DNA from: Candidatus Eisenbacteria bacterium
GTDB lineage: Bacteria; Desulfobacterota; Binatia; DP-6
Direction of reading: 5' to 3'
Assembly (NCBI GenBank): GCA_035577985.1
Contig: DATJZY010000003.1
Location: 1-36,955, forward strand
DNA length: 36,955 nt
This document shows positions 1 to 7,454 of this stretch, piece by piece. The notes under the pieces were generated by a model, which was not told the origin of the DNA, ran no database searches, and was given only the letters and a program-made list of their open reading frames with translations. The translations under genes and the position numbers were made by a program. Within the stretch, counting starts at the first letter, position 1. The number at the start of each line of letters is the position of its first letter.

Positions 1-563
1 TGGTGTGCGAGGCCGCCGGCTACGACGTCATCATCGTCGAGACCGTGGGCGTGGGACAGTCCGAGATCGCCGTCGCGTCGATGGTCGACTTCTTCCTCGT
101 CCTCATGCTGCCGGGGGCCGGAGACGAGCTGCAGGGCATCAAGAAGGGCATCATCGAGATCGCCGACGCCCTCGCCATCAACAAGTGCGACGGCGACAAC
201 GTGAAGCGCGCCACGCAGGCCGCGGCCGAGTACCGGGCGGCGCTGCGCCTGTTCCGCCACACGAGCGCGAACTGGGACCCCCCCGTGCTCACCGTCTCGG
301 CGCTCGAGGGGCGCGGCCTCGATGCCGTGTGGGGTGCCGTGCAGGACTACCGCGACAAGCTCGGCGCGACGGGCGAGCTCGGGCAGAAGCGACGCGAGCA
401 GCAGCAGGCGTGGTTCTGGTCGATGCTGCGCGACGGCGTCGAGCGCCACTTCCTGGCGCGGGGGGACGTGCGCCGGCTCCTGCCGGAGCTCGAGTCGGGA
501 GTGGCCGCCGGACGTCTCACGCCGACCGCCGCCGCCGGGCGTCTGCTGGCGCTCCTCGACTAG
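1..563 (+). CDS. meaB: MeaB/ArgK-family G3E GTPase, 3' part (partial at window start)
   Basis: This is the C-terminal ~187 residues of a MeaB-type GTPase, which loads and protects adenosylcobalamin-dependent acyl-CoA mutases. The 5' end lies outside the window: the frame is open through base 1, and the GTG at 3 lies inside a conserved core strand, so it is not a real start. Visible are the Walker-B-like stretch VETVGVGQSE, the G4-type motif NKCDGDN, and the G5-like stretch VSALEGRG. The helical C-terminal tail ending in LTPTAAAGRLLALLD is typical of the MeaB dimerisation arm. An ethylmalonyl-CoA-type mutase lies downstream on the same strand at 3382 and is the likely client. A kinase gene and an antisense gene separate the two, so they are not in a simple operon. 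Family assignment is secure; the client is inferred. Confidence 0.93.
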   Translation, partial: VCEAAGYDVIIVETVGVGQSEIAVASMVDFFLVLMLPGAGDELQGIKKGIIEIADALAINKCDGDNVKRATQAAAEYRAALRLFRHTSANWDPPVLTVSALEGRGLDAVWGAVQDYRDKLGATGELGQKRREQQQAWFWSMLRDGVERHFLARGDVRRLLPELESGVAAGRLTPTAAAGRLLALLD

Positions 564-567
564 GAAG

Positions 568-594
568 CCGACCCAAGACGGAGTCTTGGGTCGG
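568..594 (+). terminator. perfect 12-bp hairpin just after meaB
   Basis: The arms CCGACCCAAGAC and GTCTTGGGTCGG are perfectly complementary around a GGA loop, starting 4 bases after the meaB stop. No T-run follows, so it may be a hairpin-type terminator or an mRNA 3'-end stabiliser. The right half (GGAGTCTTGGGTCGG, 580-594) occurs again at 32437-32451. Confidence 0.7.
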
Positions 595-676
595 TCACCT
601 GCCGCTTGCACGTGTGCCCTCCTGGCACAGCGCGCGCCCACGAGCTGTGCCATGAACGCCCCTGCCGCCCGCCGTA

Positions 677-1852
677 ATGGCCGGAATCCACGCGCCCAGG
701 CAGCGGCCCTGGCCTTGCATTCTCGGCGTGGCCTCCGCACCCGACTCGCATTCGCCGACCGTCCTCCTCGTCGACCACGACCTCGCACGGCTCGCAGTCA
801 CCCGGGGCCTCCTCGAGCGCGAGGGACATCCCGTCGTGGTGGCCCGCGACGCCGCCATGGGGGTCGCGGTGGCCGATGCCTCGATCGGGGTCATCGTCCT
901 CGCCGACGAGCTGCCTCTGGTCCCCGCACGCCGCCTGATCGGTACGGTGCGCGAGCGCAACGCCGCCATGCAGGTGGTGCTCTACGCGAGCCCGCGCTCG
1001 GGCGAGCTCTGCCGCGAGACGCTCGAGCGGATGGGCGTGCATACGTACGTGCGGGAGGGCGACGGGGCCGATCGCCTGCTCGGGGCCGTCGACGCGGCGA
1101 TGCGCACCTATGTGCAGGTGTCCCAGGCGCAGGCGTCCGACCGCCTGAAGATGGAGCTGCTGGCGTCGGTCTCGCACGAGTTCCGCTCGCCGCTGAACAT
1201 CGTCCTCGGCTACCTCGAGCTCGCCGCCGAGGGCGCGTTCGGTACCTACTCCGAGGCGCTGAGCGAGGCGCTCGGCAAGGTCTCCTGGAACGCGGGGCAC
1301 CTGCTCGAGCTGGTCGAGGACTTCCTCGACCTCGCCAAGCTCGAGTCGAGCACGATCGAGGTCGAGAAGGTCGACGTGGGCGCCCTCGTCGGCGCGCTCG
1401 TCCGCGACCACGAGCTGATCGTCCAGGAACGACCGATCTCGCTGCGCGCCGACGTGCAGGGGCAGCTTCCGCCCGTCCTCGCCGAGGGCCCGAAGCTGCG
1501 CGTCATCGTGCAGAACCTGCTCTCGAACGCGCTCAAGTTCACCGAGCGCGGCGAGGTCGTGGTGACAGCCGAGGCGCCGATGGCCGGCGTCGTGCAGGTC
1601 CACGTGCGCGACACGGGGCCCGGCATCCCGCCCGAAGCGTGCGGCGCCGTGTTCGATCTCTATCGCCAGCTCGGGCCGGGCGACCTGCGTACGAAGGGGA
1701 TCGGTCTCGGTCTCGCACTCGCCCGCCGCTTCGCCTGCGCGATGGGCGGCGACCTCACGGTGAAGAGCACGGTCGGCGTCGGCTCGACGTTTACGCTGAC
1801 GCTCCCCGCTGCCGACGCCGGCGCCCCCGCCCTGAACTTCGTGCTGCACTAG
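677..1852 (+). CDS. soluble histidine kinase with degenerate N-terminal receiver
   Basis: This is a 391-residue cytoplasmic sensor kinase with no membrane segment. Residues ~27-145 have a receiver-like fold (TVLLVDHDLARL). The phospho-acceptor strand reads VIVLADELP, so the Asp is one position out of register, and the conserved Lys after the last strand is replaced (YVREGD). The domain is therefore probably not phosphorylated. HisKA follows with H167 in SVSHEFRSPLN. The ATPase domain shows the N box LLSNALKF, G1 DTGPGIP and G2 KGIGLGLALARR. Start choice is uncertain: ATG 677 has no clear Shine-Dalgarno, and GTG 728 just ahead of the receiver is an alternative. It lies between meaB and ecm on the same strand, but its signal and partner are unknown; no response regulator is adjacent. 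Confidence 0.88.
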   Translation: MAGIHAPRQRPWPCILGVASAPDSHSPTVLLVDHDLARLAVTRGLLEREGHPVVVARDAAMGVAVADASIGVIVLADELPLVPARRLIGTVRERNAAMQVVLYASPRSGELCRETLERMGVHTYVREGDGADRLLGAVDAAMRTYVQVSQAQASDRLKMELLASVSHEFRSPLNIVLGYLELAAEGAFGTYSEALSEALGKVSWNAGHLLELVEDFLDLAKLESSTIEVEKVDVGALVGALVRDHELIVQERPISLRADVQGQLPPVLAEGPKLRVIVQNLLSNALKFTERGEVVVTAEAPMAGVVQVHVRDTGPGIPPEACGAVFDLYRQLGPGDLRTKGIGLGLALARRFACAMGGDLTVKSTVGVGSTFTLTLPAADAGAPALNFVLH

Positions 1853-1884
1853 GATTTGCCGGCCCGAGACTGCGCGCGATCGAC

Positions 1885-3264
1885 CTAGCCGCAGGTTCCC
1901 CCGTTGCAGGTGCGGGAGCAACAGTCCCCTGCGCTGGCGCACGTCTCCCCGCTCGGCAGGCAACAGAATCCGAGTCCACTCGACGCCGAGCACACGGCGG
2001 GCGGGAAGCAGGGAGCGATCGGGGTGAAGTAGGTGCACGTGCTTCCGATGCCGCCGGCGCAAATGCCCGTCCCGGGCTGGCTGGGGTTCGGGACGCAGGT
2101 GTACCCGGTTGAACACGGGTGATCGGGCCGGCACTGCGTCGGAAAGCACGATCCCCGGTCGTTCGGGGCCACCAGGCAGATGTCGACCGGGTCACAGCAG
2201 CCGAGGATCGGACAGATGCCGCCGTCGCAGCACTGGCACCCTCGCGGTCCCGGCGGCGCGCAGCTCGCCAGGAAGAAGCCCTCGTCGAAGCACGTCGCGC
2301 CCTCGCATTGCTCCCCCGGCTCGATCACCCCGTTGCCGCACACCGCCGCACACGTGCAGTCGCTCTGGCATGCCGACGCGCACCCGCCGGCATCCGACCC
2401 GTCGCACTGCTCGCCGCTCTCCTTGACGCCGTTGCCGCAGACCGGCGCCGGGCACGTGCAGTCGGGCAGACAAAGCCGATGACAGGCCGCATCGTCCGCT
2501 CCGTCGCATGCCTCGCTCGTCTGATCGATGGCGCCGTCGCCGCAGATGGGACACGTGCAGTCGGCGCGGCACGGACCGTTGCACGTGAACGCGTCGAAGC
2601 CGTCACACTGCTCCGTTCCACCCTGCACGTCGTCTCCGCAGGCCGGGCAGAGACGAAGCGACGCGAGCAGGGCGCCGTCGGCCGGGACGGGCGGAGTCGG
2701 GCCGGCGGTGATGAGCGCGGTCACGGCCGGCGCGTCCGCGGTGGTGAGACAGTCGGTGCCGCCTTCGAGCCGCGTGAACGTCGCTTGTACGCGCTGGCTG
2801 AGGTCGGCGATGACGGGATCGAGAGCGTCCAGGTGATCCGCTGGGTGCGGTGCCTCGCCTGCGAACGCCTTCAGCACCGAGGCGGCGAAGCGTCCAGCCG
2901 TCTTGAGCTTCCGCGCCGCGCAGGCGGACCTGGCCGGCGACGGACGGAGCGTGTTCGCCACGAGGCCGACGATGCGCTCGAGGTCGGCTTCGATGCGTCC
3001 CGCGTCACCGACTCCGGAACAGCCCCCGGCCTCTTCCGCCCGCGCGAAGCGGCGGGCGAGCGAGGCCCCGGCCGCCGAAAGGCACGCGGCGGCGACCGCC
3101 TCGCCGTGCGCGGCCGCCGTCGCGTGGCACCGGAAGAGCCGGGCTTCGGAAGGGCCGCTCAGGCGAAGCTTCCTCGCGCAGCATGCGCTGGAGGGATCGA
3201 GATTCGCCCCGGCCGCTCCCGCGATCAGCAGGAACAACGGCGCGAGCGCGAGTCGGACGGTCAT
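1885..3264 (-). CDS. secreted Cys-rich protein with CGNG-type repeats
   Basis: This is a 459-residue exported protein of unknown function. The ATG at 3264 is chosen because GGAGG sits 8 bases upstream and a signal peptide (MTVRLALAPLFLLIAGAAGA) follows; a longer in-frame start at 3306 lacks both. After the signal come two related helical modules (~residues 25-120 and ~125-210), each opening with a Cys-x-ARKL motif and ending near R(F/T)-x-R-x-E-x-G-G-C/T-D-C. Four Cys-rich repeats follow, of the C-G-(D/N)-G...GEQCDG...C-x-x-x-C-x-C type (DUF4215-like, probably disulphide-bonded or Ca-binding). A C-terminal Cys-knot-like tail ends in CNGGTCG. Such proteins are common in delta-proteobacterial-type genomes. 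It is transcribed against the flanking meaB, kinase and ecm genes and ends tail-to-tail with the kinase. Confidence 0.85.
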   Translation of the reverse strand: MTVRLALAPLFLLIAGAAGANLDPSSACCARKLRLSGPSEARLFRCHATAAAHGEAVAAACLSAAGASLARRFARAEEAGGCSGVGDAGRIEADLERIVGLVANTLRPSPARSACAARKLKTAGRFAASVLKAFAGEAPHPADHLDALDPVIADLSQRVQATFTRLEGGTDCLTTADAPAVTALITAGPTPPVPADGALLASLRLCPACGDDVQGGTEQCDGFDAFTCNGPCRADCTCPICGDGAIDQTSEACDGADDAACHRLCLPDCTCPAPVCGNGVKESGEQCDGSDAGGCASACQSDCTCAAVCGNGVIEPGEQCEGATCFDEGFFLASCAPPGPRGCQCCDGGICPILGCCDPVDICLVAPNDRGSCFPTQCRPDHPCSTGYTCVPNPSQPGTGICAGGIGSTCTYFTPIAPCFPPAVCSASSGLGFCCLPSGETCASAGDCCSRTCNGGTCG

Positions 3265-3381
3265 GCGCGCTTCCTCCCCGACGACCGTGAGCGTCTCACG
3301 CGGCATCCTGCCGGGTCAAGACGACCCCGCTGGAGTCGGCGCTCCGGGGCGCGCTACAGTAGCGATGGTTAGGAGTCGATC

Positions 3382-5391
3382 ATGACGCGCGACGCCACGC
3401 CCACGCGGGACCAGCCGTGGATCTTCCGGACGTACGCCGGGCACACGAACGTCCACGCCTCGAACCGGCTGTACCGCGACAACCTCTCGCGCGGGCAGAC
3501 AGGGCTGTCGATCGCCTTCGACCTCCCGACCCAGTGCGGCTACAGCTCGGACCACCCACTGGCCGGGCCCGAGATCGGCAAGGTGGGCGTGCCGGTCAAC
3601 TCGCTCGACGACTTCGAGGTGCTCTTCGCCGACATCCCGGTCGAGAAGATCAACACCTCGATGACGATCAATGCGACGGCGATGTGGCTGCTCGCCCTCT
3701 ACGTCGCGCTCGCCGAGCGGCGCGGAGTCGATCCGAAGCTCCTGCAGGGCACGACCCAGAACGACATCATCAAGGAGTACCTGGCGCGCGGGACGTACAT
3801 CTACCCGCCGGTGCACTCGATGCGGCTCATCGCCGACATGTACGAGCACTGCCTGCACGCGATTCCGCGCTGGAACGCGTCCAACATCTGCAGCTACCAC
3901 CTGCAGGAGGCCGGGGCGACGCCCGCGCAGGAGCTGGCCTTCGCGCTCGTGAACGCCATGGCCGTGCTCGACGCGATCCGCGCGCGCGGCACGTTCACGC
4001 ACGAGGAGTTCGAGCAGTGCGTGGGCCGCGTGTCCTTCTTCGTCAACGCGGGCATCCGCTTCGTCGAAGAGCTGTGCAAGATGCGCGCGTTCGTCGCGCT
4101 GTGGGACGAGATCACGCGCGACCGCTACGGTGTCGCCAACGCCAAGTACCGCCTGTTCCGGTACGGCGTGCAGGTGAACTCCCTCGGCCTCACCGAAGAG
4201 CAGCCCGAGAATAATGCCTGGCGCATCCTGATCGAGGCGCTCGGCGTCACGCTCTCGCGCAACGCGCGCTGCCGCGCCCTCCAGCTCCCGACCTGGAACG
4301 AGGCGCTCTCGTTGCCGCGGCCGTGGGATCAGCAGTGGTCGCTGCGCCTGCAGCAGATCCTCGCCTACGAGACCGACCTGCTCGAGTATCCGGACCTGTT
4401 CGACGGCTCGCCGGTGGTGGCCGCGAAGGTGAAGGCCCTCGAGGACGAGGCCTCCGCCGAGATCGCACGCATCGCGGAGATGGGCGGCGCGCTCGCCGCG
4501 ATCGAGTCGGGCTACATGAAGACGGCCCTCGTCCGCAGCCAGGCGGAGCGGCTGGCCCGCATCAACCGCGGCGAGATCACCGTCGTCGGGCGCAACAAGT
4601 GGACCGACGGTCTGCCGTCGCCGCTGCTGGCCGGCGCCGACGGCGGCATCTTCAAGGTCGATCCGGAGTCGGCGCGCGAGACGCTCGAGATGCTGCGCGC
4701 GACCCGGAGCCGCCGCAGCCAGGCCGCGGTCGACCAGGCGCTACGCGATCTCCAGGCCGCCGCGCAGGGCGGCAAGAACCTCATGCCGCTCTCGATCGCG
4801 TGCGCGAAGGCCCTCGTCACGACCGGCGAGTGGGCGACCGCGCTGCGCGAGGTGTTCGGCGAGTACCGCCCCGCGACCGGCGTCGAGGGCCAGCGGCTCT
4901 CGCTCGAAGGCGGCAAGGTCGACGCGGTGCGCGCCCGGGCCAACGCGTGGGCGGCGCAGCACGGCGTGCGGCCGCGCATGGTGGTCGGCAAGCCTGGTCT
5001 CGACGGCCATTCGAACGGTTCCGAGATGATCGCCGTCGCCGCGAAGCATGCCGGCTTCGACGTGATCTACGGTGGCATTCGCCTGACCGTCCCGGAGATC
5101 GTCCAGTCGGCCATCGAGGAGGATGCGAGCGTCGTCGGGCTCTCCGTCCTGTCGGGGTCGCACCTCGAAATCGCGAAGCTCGTCCTGGACGAGCTCGAGA
5201 AACAGGGAGCGAAGCAGGAGATTCCGGTGGTCCTCGGCGGCATCGTGCCCGACGACGACCTTCCCAAGCTGCGTGCGCTGGGCATTCGTGACGTCTTCAC
5301 GCCGAAGGACTTCGACCTCATGACCGTGATGGACCGCATCCTCGACGTGATCGGCGCCCCGCGTGAATCGCAGCGCGCAGCCAGCGCCTGA
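3382..5391 (+). CDS. ecm: ethylmalonyl-CoA mutase (coenzyme B12-dependent, MeaA/Ecm clade)
   Basis: This 669-residue protein rearranges (2R)-ethylmalonyl-CoA to methylsuccinyl-CoA in the ethylmalonyl-CoA pathway. The N-terminal ~500 residues form the substrate-binding TIM barrel: WIFRTYAGH, GLSIAFDLPTQCGYSSDH, NTSMTINATA, GTTQNDIIKEYLARGTY. Residues ~530-655 form the cobalamin domain with D541-G-H543-S-N-G546 (DxHxxG base-off motif), then SVLSGSH and VVLGGIVP. I prefer Ecm over methylmalonyl-CoA mutase because VNSLGLTEEQPENN, WNEALSLPRPWDQQWS and VGKPGLDGHSNG follow my recollection of the Rhodobacter Ecm sequence closely. The classic mutase has GQDGHDRG at the cobalamin site. The length also fits Ecm (~650-680) and a single-chain enzyme. 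AGGAG stands 6 bases before the ATG. MeaB (1-563) is the expected chaperone and the epimerase at 29972 a pathway partner. Confidence 0.9.
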   Translation: MTRDATPTRDQPWIFRTYAGHTNVHASNRLYRDNLSRGQTGLSIAFDLPTQCGYSSDHPLAGPEIGKVGVPVNSLDDFEVLFADIPVEKINTSMTINATAMWLLALYVALAERRGVDPKLLQGTTQNDIIKEYLARGTYIYPPVHSMRLIADMYEHCLHAIPRWNASNICSYHLQEAGATPAQELAFALVNAMAVLDAIRARGTFTHEEFEQCVGRVSFFVNAGIRFVEELCKMRAFVALWDEITRDRYGVANAKYRLFRYGVQVNSLGLTEEQPENNAWRILIEALGVTLSRNARCRALQLPTWNEALSLPRPWDQQWSLRLQQILAYETDLLEYPDLFDGSPVVAAKVKALEDEASAEIARIAEMGGALAAIESGYMKTALVRSQAERLARINRGEITVVGRNKWTDGLPSPLLAGADGGIFKVDPESARETLEMLRATRSRRSQAAVDQALRDLQAAAQGGKNLMPLSIACAKALVTTGEWATALREVFGEYRPATGVEGQRLSLEGGKVDAVRARANAWAAQHGVRPRMVVGKPGLDGHSNGSEMIAVAAKHAGFDVIYGGIRLTVPEIVQSAIEEDASVVGLSVLSGSHLEIAKLVLDELEKQGAKQEIPVVLGGIVPDDDLPKLRALGIRDVFTPKDFDLMTVMDRILDVIGAPRESQRAASA

Positions 5392-5779
5392 GCCGGCGCC
5401 GCTCGACGCGGCGACGCGGGCGCTGGTCGCCCGTGCCGTCCGGCTGGAGAAGCATCCGCTCGCGCGCCGGAGCACGCACGAGCTCCGCGCGGCGCTCCAC
5501 ACCGCCCGCATCGGCGGCGACGAGCCCCGCATCTTCCAGACCAGCGCCGTCACCGGACGGGGCGTTCCCGAGCTGGCCGCCTACCTGCGGGAGCTGCCCG
5601 TGCGACGCCCGGATCCCCTCCATTTCGTGCGCCGGCAGGTGGCGGAGGCCTACGGGACCTACGGCCTGGAGGTCTTCGAGGCCGAGCGGGGCCGGTGGCC
5701 CCGAGGGTGGGCTGCGGAGGCCGTCTACGAGGACCTGGAGGCTGCCGCCCTGGGGGCCGTCCGCGCCCGCCTTCGCTGA
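5363..5779 (+). CDS. small protein overlapping ecm, resembling the MeaB G5/tail segment
   Basis: This is a 138-residue ORF starting at GTG 5363, 29 bases inside the end of ecm, so translational coupling is likely. I do not recognise a family with certainty. Residues ~38-80 (ELRAALHTAR...PRIFQTSAVTGRGVPELAAYL) line up with the stretch of MeaB around its G5 motif (EYRAALRLFR...PPVLTVSALEGRGLDAVW). No P-loop, Switch or NKxD motif is present, so it cannot be a GTPase by itself. It may be an N-terminally eroded MeaB-like paralogue kept as a small mutase-associated protein, or a chance likeness. The C-terminal half (YGTYGLEVFEAERGRW) has no likeness I can name. Confidence 0.6.
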   Translation: MNRSAQPAPEPAPLDAATRALVARAVRLEKHPLARRSTHELRAALHTARIGGDEPRIFQTSAVTGRGVPELAAYLRELPVRRPDPLHFVRRQVAEAYGTYGLEVFEAERGRWPRGWAAEAVYEDLEAAALGAVRARLR

Positions 5780-5784
5780 GCCGA

Positions 5785-5802
5785 TGCGGCCAGCCGGCCG
5801 CA
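5785..5802 (+). terminator. short GC hairpin after the ecm operon
   Basis: TGCGGCC and GGCCGCA are perfect 7-bp arms around an AGCC loop, 5 bases after the stop at 5779. No T-run follows, so intrinsic termination is uncertain. It lies between the plus-strand ecm unit and the minus-strand gene ending at 5888. Confidence 0.4.
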
Positions 5803-5887
5803 ATGCAGCCGCAGCGGCGACCGCGCACATTCTTGTGCCACGGGATCGTCGCGGCGTCGGAACTTCGACAGGGGCGGAGCGGCCGAG

Positions 5888-6244
5888 CTAGGCCGCGTCG
5901 CGCGTGACGAGCCGGATCGCGGGACGCACCGGCGTCTCGTTCCCGACCGGGAGCCGCCCGCCGTGCACGGCGCGATAGCTCGCCTGGCACTCCGCGAGGG
6001 CGGCCTCCTCATCGCCGGTGAGCGCGAGCCGGACGTAGTAACCGCCCGTGCTGGCAGGGAGGTTGGCCGGCACACCGCCGAGCGTCGCGAGCCGTCGCTG
6101 GAGGCTGCCCTCGGCGCGGCCCGTGAAGATCACGGTGCGGACCAGGTTGGCGATCTCGAAAACCCCGGGCGCGTCCGGCAGAGACTCGATCGTCGGCACG
6201 TTCAGCTTGAGCCAGGGCCCGAATTCGATCGCCATGCGACTCAT
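5888..6244 (-). CDS. small GIY-YIG-like domain protein
   Basis: A small soluble protein of ~118 residues. The pattern LPDAPGVFEIANL...VIFTGRAEGSLQRRL resembles the start of a GIY-YIG nuclease fold, with GVF and IFTG in place of GIY and YIG and an Arg in the following helix, as in small stand-alone GIY-YIG-like (DUF7508-type) proteins. The usual downstream catalytic Glu is not obvious, so nuclease activity should not be assumed. The start is ambiguous: ATG 6244 (MSRMAIEF) or ATG 6235 (MAIEF), neither with a clear ribosome site. A longer in-frame ORF to 6316 encodes an unlikely Arg/Cys-rich leader. It faces away from the amidohydrolase pair and converges on the ecm unit. Confidence 0.6.
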   Translation of the reverse strand: MSRMAIEFGPWLKLNVPTIESLPDAPGVFEIANLVRTVIFTGRAEGSLQRRLATLGGVPANLPASTGGYYVRLALTGDEEAALAECQASYRAVHGGRLPVGNETPVRPAIRLVTRDAA

Positions 6245-6314
6245 GTAGCAGCAACCGGCGTGCCATCTTTTCCGGCAGTTTGACGAGCGACTGCCGGCTG
6301 CGCGACAAGGCCTC

Positions 6315-7454
6315 ATGCCCGCCGGATCCGAGGTCGTGGTCGACGCCGACGGCCACGTCTGCGAGCCCCCGGATCTGTGGGAGAGGGGCCTCCCCCAGCG
6401 CTTCCGGGACAGGGCCCTGCGGCTGCGCTGGAACGCCGAGAGCGGCTACGACGAGGCCTGGGTCGAGGACTGGATGATCACCGACCGGGGCCTGGTCGGC
6501 CTCGGCAACGCCGGCACGTCCTTCGCCGACCTGGGCAAAGGTCGCCGGTACGTCGAAGGCAGCCCGGCCGGTTTCGATCCCGCGGCGCGCCTGCGGGTGC
6601 TGGACGAGGAGGGCATCGACGTGGCGGTGCTCTACGGTGGGCTCGCGCTCTCGCTGCCGGCGATCCACGATCCCGAGCTCGCCGTGTGGCATTGCCGCAT
6701 CTACAACGACTGGATCGCGAGCTTCTGCGCGACGAACCCGGGCCGCCTCGTCGGCGCCGCGGCCCTGCCGCTTCAGGATCCCGTGGCCGCGATCGCCGAG
6801 GCGCGCCGCGCCGTCGGCGAGCTCGGCCTCCGCGCCGCCTTCACGCGACCGAATCCCACCAACCCCTGCGCGCGGCCGCTCTTCGCCCCGGCGCTCGAGC
6901 CGATCTGGAGCGCGCTCGAGGAGCTCGGGATTCCGCTCGCGTTCCACCCGGCAGGCCTGTGGGACATGCCCGGCACGTCGCGCGCGATGGCCGGGCTCAT
7001 GGCGCCGGGCACGCACCACGCGGTGATCCTGTTCTTCGACCAGTACATGACGCTCGCGAACCTCGTGTACGCGGGCGTGCTCGAGCGCCATCCGCGCCTG
7101 ACGATCGGCGTGCTCGAGTGCGGCGGCGGCTGGCTCCCGCACTGGATGGATCGCCTCGACGAGTTCACCGAGAGCTACGGCTGGCAGCTCCTCGGGCTCT
7201 CGATGAAGCCGTCGGAGTACGTGCGACGGCAGGTCTACGTCTCGTTCGATCCGGGGGAGCACACCATGAGCGCGCTCGGACCACTCATCGGGGAGGATGC
7301 GATGATCTGGGCTTCGGATTTTCCACACAGCGACGCCAAGTATCCGGGCGTCGTGCGCGAGCTGCGCGAGCACACGGCCGACATGACGCCCGCCGCACGC
7401 GTGAAGCTGCTCGGCACGAACGCCCTGCGCCTGTACGGGATCCGCCCGGCATGA
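6315..7454 (+). CDS. amidohydrolase-2 family metal-dependent hydrolase
   Basis: This 379-residue TIM-barrel hydrolase/decarboxylase belongs to the ACMSD-like amidohydrolase_2 family. The N-terminal metal motif is VVDADGHVCEPPDLWE (D-x-D-x-H). Later candidate metal or catalytic residues lie in FHPAGLWD, ESYGWQ and ASDFPHSDAKYPG (final Asp plus His). No signal peptide is present, so the protein is cytoplasmic. Family members act on amidated, carboxylated or ring-cleavage substrates, and nothing here fixes the substrate. The start at ATG 6315 is preceded by a weak AAGG. Its stop overlaps the next gene's start (ATGA, 7451-7454), so the two are translationally coupled and probably act in one degradative route. 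Confidence 0.88.
   Translation: MPAGSEVVVDADGHVCEPPDLWERGLPQRFRDRALRLRWNAESGYDEAWVEDWMITDRGLVGLGNAGTSFADLGKGRRYVEGSPAGFDPAARLRVLDEEGIDVAVLYGGLALSLPAIHDPELAVWHCRIYNDWIASFCATNPGRLVGAAALPLQDPVAAIAEARRAVGELGLRAAFTRPNPTNPCARPLFAPALEPIWSALEELGIPLAFHPAGLWDMPGTSRAMAGLMAPGTHHAVILFFDQYMTLANLVYAGVLERHPRLTIGVLECGGGWLPHWMDRLDEFTESYGWQLLGLSMKPSEYVRRQVYVSFDPGEHTMSALGPLIGEDAMIWASDFPHSDAKYPGVVRELREHTADMTPAARVKLLGTNALRLYGIRPA

Noticed and set aside
560..2149. 529-residue minus-strand open frame opposite the kinase
   Set aside because: Composition is Arg/His/Asp-rich with no domain, and it is exactly antisense to a clear histidine kinase; typical shadow in GC-rich DNA.
3382..5391. Calling the mutase methylmalonyl-CoA mutase
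   Set aside because: Cobalamin-site and barrel motifs follow the Ecm/MeaA pattern (VGKPGLDGHSNG, PENN, RPWDQQWS) and not the classic mutase pattern.
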